Origin: JBEBVQ01 sp964527735
Lineage (GTDB): Bacteria > Bacteroidota > Bacteroidia > Chitinophagales > Chitinophagaceae
Length of the DNA stretch: 64,000 nt
NCBI GenBank assembly: GCA_964527735.1
Contig: CAZGPG010000001.1
Span: 248,001 to 312,000, forward strand
Reading direction: 5' to 3'
Positions within the stretch are counted from its first letter, which is position 1. Each line of letters starts with the position of its first letter. Under the pieces are notes generated by a model. It was not told the DNA's origin. It worked only from the letters and a program-made list of their open reading frames with translations, and ran no database searches. The position numbers and the translations under genes are program-made. Positions 25,185-33,988 of the stretch are shown here, piece by piece.

Positions 25185-25256
25185 CTGGTTACCGCGTAGA
25201 GACGTTGCATGCAACGTCTGGTTACCGTGTGGAGACGTTGCATGCAACGTCTCTAC
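25185..25256. repeat. Tandem pair of REP palindromes
   Basis: Two copies of the GAGACGTTGC|TGCAACGTCTC palindrome (cores 25200-25219 and 25232-25253) lie 33 bp apart in a direct repeat that also includes CTGGTTACCG. The first copy is cut on one side. The arrangement resembles a BIME. The 3' end of the glycosyltransferase gene below lies inside it. Confidence 0.85.
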
Positions 25257-26589
25257 GCCTCTGGTAAAAAAGAACGAACCCCAAAATTGCAGCGCCGGTA
25301 TACACCAGTGACACCGGCAATACATACCGGGGTGTGCTGATAGGACCGGTCAGCAATGCAAAATAGGCAAGGAATGCCACCACGAATATCCGCACACCGG
25401 GTGGTATGCGCCGGCTTATGGCAAACAGTACGAGTCCTGCCATTTTCATCAGATTGAACAGAAAGACAACACCCGCCAGCCATACAGATGGCTGATCTCC
25501 GGCAAAACGAATCACCCCGCGCCACCAGCCATATGCCTCTGTATATGCCCGGAATCCTCTCGTCTGGTCGCTGTACAACTGCCCGTACGTCAGCCTGCCG
25601 GTAAACAGGTCTATATCCCCTTTCCCCGGATCAACAAAGAACCGTATACTATGCTTCAGGTGATAGGGCAGGTACCCTGCCATATTTTCTTTGAGCAATG
25701 CTTTGCCCCGCTCGTTGGCATAGTCATAACGGTCGCTGAAGACAGGCATGGCCGCCATTTTAGCCCGTTCTTCCCGGAGAAATTTTTGTGCTTCCGGGAT
25801 GCCTTCCGTACTGCTTTTGTAATAGTAGAAATAATAAATAGCGTTGAACGACTGGTTGCTGGTGAAGTGAAATTTGCCCGTCCTGGCTGCATTCCAGCTA
25901 TTATAACCGATAATGGCGATGATAGGCAGTACGGCCGTCAGCACTTGCTGTGCCCGGTGTTGCAGCACATGCCTTTTCCGGAGCAGGAGGAACAGCATGA
26001 GCAGCAGATGTATCGCCGTATAAGGATACAGCACCGGCTTCACGAACAGCCCCCCGATCAGTATGAGGCTCATGCCCCAGGCATATTTTGTTTGCCTGTT
26101 TTTGAAAAAAAGTAACAGTTGATGTACATACAGCAAAACGCAGCTTTGCAGCAGGATCTCCGGCTCTATGGTATTGGCATGGATGAACTGAGCCGGCCAG
26201 GCAAGCACCAGGAGGATGAACAGCCAGTCGTACCGCGCATGATATCCAAACCGGAATAAAATACGCCGCGCCAGCATGATATTCCATACGGATAGCAGAT
26301 TCTGGAGCGCCAGTACGATCCAGTTGTTGAGCGCAAACGTATAAACGGCTGTAAGGAACAAGGGATAAAGCGGCGTCCGGAAGGTCATGTATTCCGGCTC
26401 TATGGGCATTGCCGGGTTGCCGCTGTAGAAGAAGCCGCTTTCTTTCAGGTTGACGGCGGCATAGATGTATTCAAAGCTGTCGCCGTTATAGATACGTTTG
26501 TAATGCAGCGCCAGCAGGAAGTACACGGCATGTACGGCCAGCAGTACGAGTATAAGTGTAATATTTCTTTTGCCGTGTTCCTGCTGCAT
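25222..26589 (-). CDS. Multi-pass membrane glycosyltransferase-like protein (GT39 group)
   Basis: About 455 residues with roughly ten membrane helices. The first loop has YKRIYNGDSFEYIYAAVNL, again an acidic (GDSFEY) motif typical of GT-C lipid-linked sugar transferases, followed by TPLYPLFLTAVY. I start at the ATG at 26589, 30 bp past the surE stop; an upstream in-frame ATG at 26640 would overlap surE. The final 11 or so codons (RRDVACNVSTR) are REP sequence: the gene runs into the REP pair and uses a stop codon within its spacer. The original C-terminus was therefore probably altered by REP insertion. It is likely co-transcribed with surE and the next glycosyltransferase. Confidence 0.75.
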   Translation of the reverse strand: MQQEHGKRNITLILVLLAVHAVYFLLALHYKRIYNGDSFEYIYAAVNLKESGFFYSGNPAMPIEPEYMTFRTPLYPLFLTAVYTFALNNWIVLALQNLLSVWNIMLARRILFRFGYHARYDWLFILLVLAWPAQFIHANTIEPEILLQSCVLLYVHQLLLFFKNRQTKYAWGMSLILIGGLFVKPVLYPYTAIHLLLMLFLLLRKRHVLQHRAQQVLTAVLPIIAIIGYNSWNAARTGKFHFTSNQSFNAIYYFYYYKSSTEGIPEAQKFLREERAKMAAMPVFSDRYDYANERGKALLKENMAGYLPYHLKHSIRFFVDPGKGDIDLFTGRLTYGQLYSDQTRGFRAYTEAYGWWRGVIRFAGDQPSVWLAGVVFLFNLMKMAGLVLFAISRRIPPGVRIFVVAFLAYFALLTGPISTPRYVLPVSLVYTGAAILGFVLFYQRRRDVACNVSTR

Positions 26590-26618
26590 TGTATGATGCG
26601 TATCGTTTACAATGAGTG

Positions 26619-27404
26619 TCAGATCGTAAGGCCGTTCCATTCCGTTTCCAGCCGCTGGCGGGTATGCGTGTCTGTAAAGTCAAATTTTACAGGTACTACC
26701 GATGCATAACCTTCTTTCAGGGCTACTACATCCGTGTCTGTTCCGTTGTCCAGGTTCTGGAATTCACCGATCATCCAGTAATAATCATTACCATGCGGGT
26801 CAATGCGGTGATCAAAGCTTTCAGCCCATTTTGCGTACGCCTGACGACACAGTTTTATTCCTTTGAACTCGTGCTCCTTTACTGCCGGTATGTTTACATT
26901 GAGCAGTGTATGCGGGGGCTGTGCTTTTTGCAGCATCTGTGTGGCCACGGCTCTTGCTACCTTACCGGCTACAGTAAAGTCTGCCTCAAAGGTGTAGTCC
27001 AGCAACGAAAAACCGGCTGAAGGGATGCCTTCGATCGCAGCTTCCATAGCGGCGCTCATGGTGCCGGAATAGATAACGTTGATCGAATGGTTGGCGCCGT
27101 GGTTCACTCCGCTCACACAGAGGTCGGGCTTCCGTTTCAGGATAATATCATTGGCAAGCTTCACGCAATCTACCGGTGTGCCGGAGCATTGCCAGGCTTC
27201 TATGCCCGGGAAAACATCTACTTTATTCAGCCGGAGCGGGTGTCCGATGGTGATAGCGTGCCCCATACCCGATTGCGGGCTGTCGGGTGCTACGATCACA
27301 ATTTCTCCCAGGTCTTTCACTGCGTTCACCAGAGCTCGGATGCCCGGAGCCGTAATGCCATCATCATTTGTCACTAATATCAGCGGTCGGTTATTTTCCT
27401 GCAT
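26619..27404 (-). CDS. surE: 5'-nucleotidase SurE
   Basis: A 261-residue SurE. The metal site is LVTNDDG (Asn13, Asp14, Asp15), with the further conserved blocks PDSPQSGMGHAIT, SGTPVDCVKLA, SGVNHGANHS and YSGTMSAAMEA. SurE is a divalent-metal-dependent phosphatase acting on 5'- and 3'-nucleotides in the cytosol, often linked to stationary-phase stress. The length is typical. The start ATG lies only about 5 bp past a -7 element, so the transcript may be leaderless or nearly so. Two membrane glycosyltransferase genes follow on the same strand. Confidence 0.94.
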   Translation of the reverse strand: MQENNRPLILVTNDDGITAPGIRALVNAVKDLGEIVIVAPDSPQSGMGHAITIGHPLRLNKVDVFPGIEAWQCSGTPVDCVKLANDIILKRKPDLCVSGVNHGANHSINVIYSGTMSAAMEAAIEGIPSAGFSLLDYTFEADFTVAGKVARAVATQMLQKAQPPHTLLNVNIPAVKEHEFKGIKLCRQAYAKWAESFDHRIDPHGNDYYWMIGEFQNLDNGTDTDVVALKEGYASVVPVKFDFTDTHTRQRLETEWNGLTI

Positions 27405-27408
27405 GCCG

Positions 27409-27416
27409 CAAAGGTA
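27409..27416 (-). promoter_or_regulatory. Predicted -7 promoter element for surE
   Basis: The minus strand reads TACCTTTG, a perfect TAnnTTTG, and the surE ATG begins 4 nt after it. Transcription would begin at or very near the start codon. Confidence 0.6.
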
Positions 27417-27495
27417 TTAAATTAAAAATGCTGAACAGACGCCCTGCAGGGAATGTCAGATACACAGTGGCGCCCCGGCTGGGCTCGGCGGTACT

Positions 27496-27535
27496 AAAAA
27501 AGCATGCATGACAGACAGGCTATCATGCATGCTTT
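27496..27535 (-). terminator. Rho-independent terminator after the giant T9SS protein gene
   Basis: On the minus strand AAAGCATGCATGA pairs perfectly with TCATGCATGCTTT (27499-27535, 11-nt loop) and runs into six T's. It lies 20 bp after the stop codon of the 2093-residue protein gene. Confidence 0.88.
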
Positions 27536-27554
27536 AATCTTTAGTTTTTAATCT

Positions 27555-30500
27555 TTAGTTACTATCCATCTTGATTAATTTCCCTGTCTTAAGTAATTTC
27601 CCTGATGCATCGCTTAAGCTGACAACGTAGCTGCCTGCCGCCAGACTGCTGATGTCAATATCCTTTACCTGGTCTATTTGCAATACCATCTTTCCATCTA
27701 TGCTATACAAAGCGATATTGACAGCAACAGGAGCATCGATATGCAACATAGAAACTGCGGGATTGGGATAAAATTTAATTTCTCCCATCGCACCACTTAA
27801 TGCTATGCGGTTTGCGTCTGTCAGATTAACGGTGTCGGAAATATTGGTACAGCCATTAGAGTCGGTTACGGTAACTGTATAGTCACCGTTTTTTGTCGCT
27901 TCATAGCTGGATCCTGTAGCTCCGTCGATACTTTGACCATTATGGTTCCACTGATATGACGCAAAATGTGTTGTACTCAGCGTTTTTCCATCCGGCGCAA
28001 TGTTAATTACAGCCTGTGGCAGCGGATGTACCGTTACTATAACTGTAGCTGCATTTGTACAACCATTGGTATCGGATCCTGTTACGGTATAGGTGGTGGT
28101 GGCAGAAGGAGTAGCGATGACATCGTTGCCCGTTGCTGTATTTAAGCTGCCGGATGGACTCCAGCTGTAAGAGGTAATATCTCCTGAAGCTGACAACGCA
28201 GCAATATCACCCATGCAAAGTGCGGTATCAGCCGGCGATATACTAACTGCGGGCAGTTGATGCACTGTCACAACCTTTGTAATAGTACTGGTACAATTAT
28301 TGGCGTCTGTGCCCGTAATGGTATAGGTTATTGTGCTCGTTGGTTTTGCTGTCACACTGCTGCCGGTAGTAGCACTGAGGCCGGTTGATGGAGCCCATGT
28401 GTAAGATGTAGTGCCGGTAGCTGTCAATATAGTGCTGTCGCCAATACAAACAGCGGCAGTATTTGGTGATACCGTAAAGGCAGGTAATTGGTTGACAGTA
28501 ACCGTCACGCCTGCAGAAGACTCGGAACAGGCGCCAGACGTAACAACCACCGTGTAATTACCGGTAGCGGTAGCTGTATAAGCAGGATTCGTTGCTGTGT
28601 TAATGTCCAGACCATCTTTTTTCCATTGATAGGTCAATCCGATTCCTGTGCCGGTATTTAATACAACATTATCACCGGAACAGAAAGTTGTAGGCCCCGC
28701 AGGGGTTACTACAGGCACTGCCGGTGATGTATTTACCGTAAGCGTTGCATTGTTGGAAGTGGCAATACCACCGCATGGAGAAGTGACTCTTACAGAATAT
28801 ACGGCAGCATCACCCGGCGCCGCATTTGAAATAGTATAACTGCTGCCCGTTGCAAGATTGATGGGAGAAGCCCCTTTATACCACTGGTACGTAAAAGCCG
28901 TACCAGGCGCCCCTACGGTAAAGGTAACGGGTTTACCCGTACAGACCGCTTGCGTAGCCGGATGCGTATTAATAGTCGGCACACTTCCTATGCTCACAGT
29001 TGCATTGTCAGATGTTACTGATGTACCGCAGCCGTTACTGACAACAACATTATAGTCGCCTTCATCTGCGTATTGTGTGCTGGGTATCGTATAGCTTGAT
29101 GATTGCGCGCCAGCTATCGGCGTAGTGCCTTTGCGCCATTGATACGAAAGACCGGTCCCCATGGCAAATACATTTAATTGAACACTTCCGTTGATACAAA
29201 CAGTCTGTGTGGCAGGTTGTGTAGCAATGACAGGTGCAACGCATGGAATGCCTAAGGTATATTCCCCGTCAATATCTGACACTGTCTGTCCTGTAGCAGG
29301 TACATAGTATAGCCCCTGGCTGACAGTTGTAGCTCCGGTAGTCGGATATGTCCATGCAGCATTCCGATAGCGTGCCACTGCAAATGTATAAGGGTTCATA
29401 TTGCCGACATCAGCTGCGCCGCAGACAAAGCTGATTTTTATGTCCGAAGCGACAACATTATTTGCCGACAGTGTATAATAGCGTTTAATGGTCTGCAGCG
29501 GGTCAAGTGTTATTGAAGCCATGTTCGGATGGTATGCGCCTGTAGTGCTTGCCGTAAGCGTACCATTGGTACTTGTAAAGGACGCAGCGGAGAAGGTTAT
29601 GGGTGCGTAGGTTGTAGAGTCGCCTATGCCAAATGTAGTACCGCTGACCAGATTTACCGTCTTGGTGTACTTTCCTATCACCCAGCCGTCTCCTTCACTT
29701 CCACTGTTAGTTCCTGACGCTGAATTATCCTTTAAGGTGCTGCCGCCTGCCATATATATTTTACTGGGCCTGCCATTGTCCGAAAAAAACTGAAGCGTAT
29801 TTGAATAGGAAAGATCACTGTTGAATGTAACGCCATTTGCATTTATCACATTAATGCCATAAAAGTTAGCCGGGATAGCAGGTGGAGTTACACCGTTACG
29901 GATCGTGCCATAATTATATACATTTTGCCATTGGGTAGCTCCGCTTGCTACTCCGCTTGCGTAGTTGGCAAAATACAATATGCCCATAAGCGTTAATGTG
30001 CCGCCGGGATTAACCGTAAGGTTGCCATTCAGATATAAATGGTTGTTAATGTAGCCATAGCGATATTCACCGCCATTATTAACTGTAAAATCGCCTAACA
30101 CACCTATCGGTGAAGTCTGACCAGTGCCCGCAGTCTGACCGATTACATAGCTGTTAGCAGCAGCGCCGCTATTAATGACCAGATTCCCAAAGGCGAATTT
30201 GGCGGCCAGGACAACAGCGGTATTAATGCCAAAGCCACCATTATTAGGCCCCGGGTCGAGAGAGACGCCATCGCCCATTCTGAAGGTATGGTTTGGACTT
30301 GCATTTACGGACTGCGCAGGTGTTACAGAATATTCAAATGCAGTAAAGCCAGCCGGATGCGGATCGGTAATAGTAAAAGTACCGCCCGTAAGTACGAGAT
30401 TGGGCGACTTAAAACTAACTATGGACCCGTTTGCTGCACTATTGGCAATCACGCCGCCGGCGTTACCGTCTACTGTTATGTTACCGTTGCTTTGACTAAA

Positions 30501-33500
30501 AGCGGAACCAGCCACACAATTCAAATTGCCATTAATATTTAATTCGCCCCCGTTTACATTCAGGATACCGTTGTTGGTAAATGGTTTATTATTATATCCG
30601 GGTGTGGCGCCAACGGTAAACGTGCCGCCATTGACAGTTACGGTGCCATTATTTGTAACACCATTAGCGCCGGTGCCGCCGTTTATTTTTAACGTGCCAT
30701 TATTTACCGTTATGTTGCCGGCATTGATCAGCGCACTATCAACGGTGAGCGTATGCGCAGCATTATTTAAGACTAACGATCCGCCTACAGCAAGAGATCT
30801 CACGGCATTGGTGCCTGCATCTGCCGTGACGGTTACTCCCGGATTGATCACTGCAACATCTGCTATCGTTGGTACTATTGAATTATACCATGTGCCGGGA
30901 TTGCTCCAATTCCCGTTGACAACAGCCGTCAGCACATTTTTCATATCTGCACTGGCCGCACCGATATAAAAATCACCAGCCAGATCCGTTAATGCTATAC
31001 CTCTTCTCTCTGCGTTGAAATTGGGAGTTGTACCTGAACCTGCAAAATGAGTGCCTACTAATGTAGACAAACGCATCAAACGCAGATTAGTACCGCTTGT
31101 CGCATCTATCAGATATCCTCCTGTAGCTTTTATGCCCATAGTAACGCCGGCGGCAACAGCAAAACCATTATCGTATGAAATGTTCCATGAAGAATTAGTG
31201 CGAGCCTGGATCGTATATCCCCCGTCCATTACAGATAAGCCGGTTGCTAATCCAATACCGGGAGAATGCCTGACAGTTATGGTGCCGGGTGTTGACACAG
31301 CGCCGGTACCGTATATGGATACGTTCCTGTTAGCTGCGCCATAGGCCAGGGGGTAGAACCCTACACCTGTACCTGCAGTTGTAGGCAGGGAAGTGTACCA
31401 GCGTGTCAGCGCCCCTCCCGGCGACACACGTATACTTCCACCAGGGGCGCTGATAGTACCCACAATTGCAGCAGAACTGCCGATTGTCAGTTGGTTGTTT
31501 GCAATATCCAGGTCACCGGATGTAATCGTAAGCGTACCGGCTATTGTACGATCAAAAGGCATGGTGATAACATTACCCTTCCCGATATTAATAATAAGAC
31601 CCGGCAGATTGGCAGCCGGGAATACGGCTGCAGTCATGACCCTGTCGCCTGCCATATCATAAGTTAGCGTAGCGCCCGTTGCATAAGAAAGCGCCAATGT
31701 TGTATTAATCGGGTTAGGGGCAAGGGTGGATATGCGTATGCCACCGCCATTGTTCAGGGTAAAAGCAGAGGTAAGTGTACCGCTGCCGGTAAGATTAATA
31801 CCATCACCATTTGCAACCTGCATTATTACTCTTCCCGCAGGCGCCGCGTCTGCAAAATTCACATTCTGAGGACCGCCGGTTCCAATAAAAGATATAATAG
31901 ACGGGCCGCTGGTATTTGACGATTTTATAATGCCACTCGTTTGGTTGAAGGTGCCTGCAACGTTAAATACCTGCGAGTTTGTGGTATTGCCACTCGACAG
32001 ATCAACAGTCCCTCCCGTTTGCGTGTAGTTATTAACCGTTCCCGTATAGGTGTGTGTAGTTGCAAAAGCTATTGCTCCTGTACCGGTAGCATTCACAGCC
32101 AGTGTCCCGTTAACCCTGAACCCTGCAACCAGTATGAATTGAGTCGTACTCGTTTGCAACGGACAGTTGTAGGTCACATCATTAAAAGTTTGGGCCAGTC
32201 CGGATATTTGTCCCAGGGCTGTTGTAAACGCAGTGATCTGCATATTGGATGAAGGGGCCCAGGTAGCCGTAGGTATGGTATTGCCTATTGCTGTCGTATA
32301 CTTATGAATGTAATTGCCGGTTATTATAAGATTTTGAACTGTGCTTGTAAATAAAACAGTCTGAAAAACTTCTGCTCCGCCCGCAGCAAGGGTACCGCTT
32401 ACGGTAGTAATGCTATTGGTAAAATTGATCTTACTAAAATTAGCTGTAGCGGTACCTGTGTTTGTCATTATCTCCAGGGTGCCTGCTATTCTGTTGGTAC
32501 CGCCATTGCCTCCGAATGCCAATGTAAGAGATGTATTGCCGTCCAGTATTAACGAGCTGCCGTTTCCGATAAATAATTCATCTGTGGCGGGGTTATTATC
32601 GGACATGATGGTAAATGTGCTGACTGCGGTTGAACGAAAGTGTACATTAGTATTGCCATCCACCATCAGGCGCCCCACTCTTTGCGTAGGTACATTTTCA
32701 GCAGTATCGGCCAAGCCATTATTAAAAACAAGCAAGTCATTAGGGTCTGTAACTAAACGTGCGGGTGTCCAGCTGGCCGGATCCTGGAAATCCGCGCTTG
32801 TTGTAGCGTTCCATGTATAAGTAGCCGGAGATGATGTTGTCCATACCGAATTTCTCAACGGGTTGGTTGTAAAGTATGCAGGAGCATCAGCGCACATTAT
32901 ATGGCTATACGGAAACACCGTGTAGGTGTAATTGCCCGCAGGCAGCAAAGCAGTATCAACAAATGTAGTAGACAATCCTACCGATACCACGGTCCCGTTT
33001 CCTATTACGTCGCCTTCGCTATACATTGTTCCGTTTGCAGGATTTGTATTGAGCGTGCCAAGTCCTGGTGTCCTCACTACCAGGTACCCTTCCGCAGTAG
33101 ACGACGCGGCTGTAAAGCTTCCTGCTACAACACTGTATGTAGGTGTCAAAATTAAAGAAGTAGGGTGTGCTGTAGGTGCAATACATGGCAGCAGATTGTC
33201 CACGCTTATATCATCAATATAGGTGTCTGTGGCAGATGAATTATGAGAAGTAGCCTTGATTGTAATATAGTTGGTGGCCGTGTTAAAAGAATCCGGTATC
33301 CGGAAGGAATATTGATACCAGCCATTTACGCGGACCGGCTCGATGGGCGTCGAGTTAAGATTACGGCGAATAGTGCCCAGTAGTGCGCCTCCGTCAGCCT
33401 GCGATGCAGTATTTACGTATACCATTACTTCCTCACTGCCTGTTGCGGCAACCCGGTACATCCAGAAAGACACCTGATAATATCCTGAGGCCGGAGGTGT

Positions 33501-33836
33501 AAAGTTTAATACGGGCGATGTCAGTTCCGTATTGTTATTGTTAGGTAGTTTGGAGGTATTATAACCGGCCATCCAGCTGCCGCTGTGCGCAGGAGCAATA
33601 GTACCACCCACACCGCATGGTTTACTGTTATGCGCCACCAATTGCCATTCAGTGTTTGCCTGGCATGTACTTTCTTTGTTATTACCACTGACAACTTTTC
33701 TTATTGTCCAGCCGGCAGGAGGGAAGGTGCCTGATTCAAAACCTTCTGATAACAGATTAATGGCGGTCTGCCCATTACTGCGCGAGCCACAGGCAAGCAC
33801 TATAACGGTCAATAGCAACGTAACGATCTTCTTCAT
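27555..33836 (-). CDS. Giant secreted adhesin-like protein with Ig-like repeats and T9SS type A domain
   Basis: A 2093-residue exported protein. A signal peptide (MKKIVTLLLTVIVLACGS, cleavage near NGQ) is followed by a jelly-roll module at about 25-215 (EGFESGTFPPAGW ... DTYIDDIS), seen in cleaved-adhesin/MAM-like domains. Residues about 340-1500 are Gly/Asn/Thr-rich beta-repeats (NNGTVTVNGGTF, LNVNGGELNING) that suggest a parallel beta-helix. From about 1530 come six Ig/PKD-like domains with Cys-containing units such as TYQWYKG and YTVVVTSG. The last 75 residues (IKFYPNPAVSMLHI ... KLLKTGKLIK) are a T9SS type A sorting domain. It should be displayed on the cell surface and serve adhesion or matrix binding. 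It is monocistronic with a strong terminator. Confidence 0.9.
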   Translation of the reverse strand: MKKIVTLLLTVIVLACGSRSNGQTAINLLSEGFESGTFPPAGWTIRKVVSGNNKESTCQANTEWQLVAHNSKPCGVGGTIAPAHSGSWMAGYNTSKLPNNNNTELTSPVLNFTPPASGYYQVSFWMYRVAATGSEEVMVYVNTASQADGGALLGTIRRNLNSTPIEPVRVNGWYQYSFRIPDSFNTATNYITIKATSHNSSATDTYIDDISVDNLLPCIAPTAHPTSLILTPTYSVVAGSFTAASSTAEGYLVVRTPGLGTLNTNPANGTMYSEGDVIGNGTVVSVGLSTTFVDTALLPAGNYTYTVFPYSHIMCADAPAYFTTNPLRNSVWTTSSPATYTWNATTSADFQDPASWTPARLVTDPNDLLVFNNGLADTAENVPTQRVGRLMVDGNTNVHFRSTAVSTFTIMSDNNPATDELFIGNGSSLILDGNTSLTLAFGGNGGTNRIAGTLEIMTNTGTATANFSKINFTNSITTVSGTLAAGGAEVFQTVLFTSTVQNLIITGNYIHKYTTAIGNTIPTATWAPSSNMQITAFTTALGQISGLAQTFNDVTYNCPLQTSTTQFILVAGFRVNGTLAVNATGTGAIAFATTHTYTGTVNNYTQTGGTVDLSSGNTTNSQVFNVAGTFNQTSGIIKSSNTSGPSIISFIGTGGPQNVNFADAAPAGRVIMQVANGDGINLTGSGTLTSAFTLNNGGGIRISTLAPNPINTTLALSYATGATLTYDMAGDRVMTAAVFPAANLPGLIINIGKGNVITMPFDRTIAGTLTITSGDLDIANNQLTIGSSAAIVGTISAPGGSIRVSPGGALTRWYTSLPTTAGTGVGFYPLAYGAANRNVSIYGTGAVSTPGTITVRHSPGIGLATGLSVMDGGYTIQARTNSSWNISYDNGFAVAAGVTMGIKATGGYLIDATSGTNLRLMRLSTLVGTHFAGSGTTPNFNAERRGIALTDLAGDFYIGAASADMKNVLTAVVNGNWSNPGTWYNSIVPTIADVAVINPGVTVTADAGTNAVRSLAVGGSLVLNNAAHTLTVDSALINAGNITVNNGTLKINGGTGANGVTNNGTVTVNGGTFTVGATPGYNNKPFTNNGILNVNGGELNINGNLNCVAGSAFSQSNGNITVDGNAGGVIANSAANGSIVSFKSPNLVLTGGTFTITDPHPAGFTAFEYSVTPAQSVNASPNHTFRMGDGVSLDPGPNNGGFGINTAVVLAAKFAFGNLVINSGAAANSYVIGQTAGTGQTSPIGVLGDFTVNNGGEYRYGYINNHLYLNGNLTVNPGGTLTLMGILYFANYASGVASGATQWQNVYNYGTIRNGVTPPAIPANFYGINVINANGVTFNSDLSYSNTLQFFSDNGRPSKIYMAGGSTLKDNSASGTNSGSEGDGWVIGKYTKTVNLVSGTTFGIGDSTTYAPITFSAASFTSTNGTLTASTTGAYHPNMASITLDPLQTIKRYYTLSANNVVASDIKISFVCGAADVGNMNPYTFAVARYRNAAWTYPTTGATTVSQGLYYVPATGQTVSDIDGEYTLGIPCVAPVIATQPATQTVCINGSVQLNVFAMGTGLSYQWRKGTTPIAGAQSSSYTIPSTQYADEGDYNVVVSNGCGTSVTSDNATVSIGSVPTINTHPATQAVCTGKPVTFTVGAPGTAFTYQWYKGASPINLATGSSYTISNAAPGDAAVYSVRVTSPCGGIATSNNATLTVNTSPAVPVVTPAGPTTFCSGDNVVLNTGTGIGLTYQWKKDGLDINTATNPAYTATATGNYTVVVTSGACSESSAGVTVTVNQLPAFTVSPNTAAVCIGDSTILTATGTTSYTWAPSTGLSATTGSSVTAKPTSTITYTITGTDANNCTSTITKVVTVHQLPAVSISPADTALCMGDIAALSASGDITSYSWSPSGSLNTATGNDVIATPSATTTYTVTGSDTNGCTNAATVIVTVHPLPQAVINIAPDGKTLSTTHFASYQWNHNGQSIDGATGSSYEATKNGDYTVTVTDSNGCTNISDTVNLTDANRIALSGAMGEIKFYPNPAVSMLHIDAPVAVNIALYSIDGKMVLQIDQVKDIDISSLAAGSYVVSLSDASGKLLKTGKLIKMDSN

Positions 33837-33988
33837 ACAATAAATATTAAAAAGTTTACCTACTCTGTCAGGGATTTTCGGTATCCTCCCATTTACAATT
33901 CTTGAATCAAAGGCGTTCTGATCACACCCTCAGTATCTTTTTTTATTGCTCATGCCTGAGCAGCTATCGGGCCGGGAATATCATCAGA

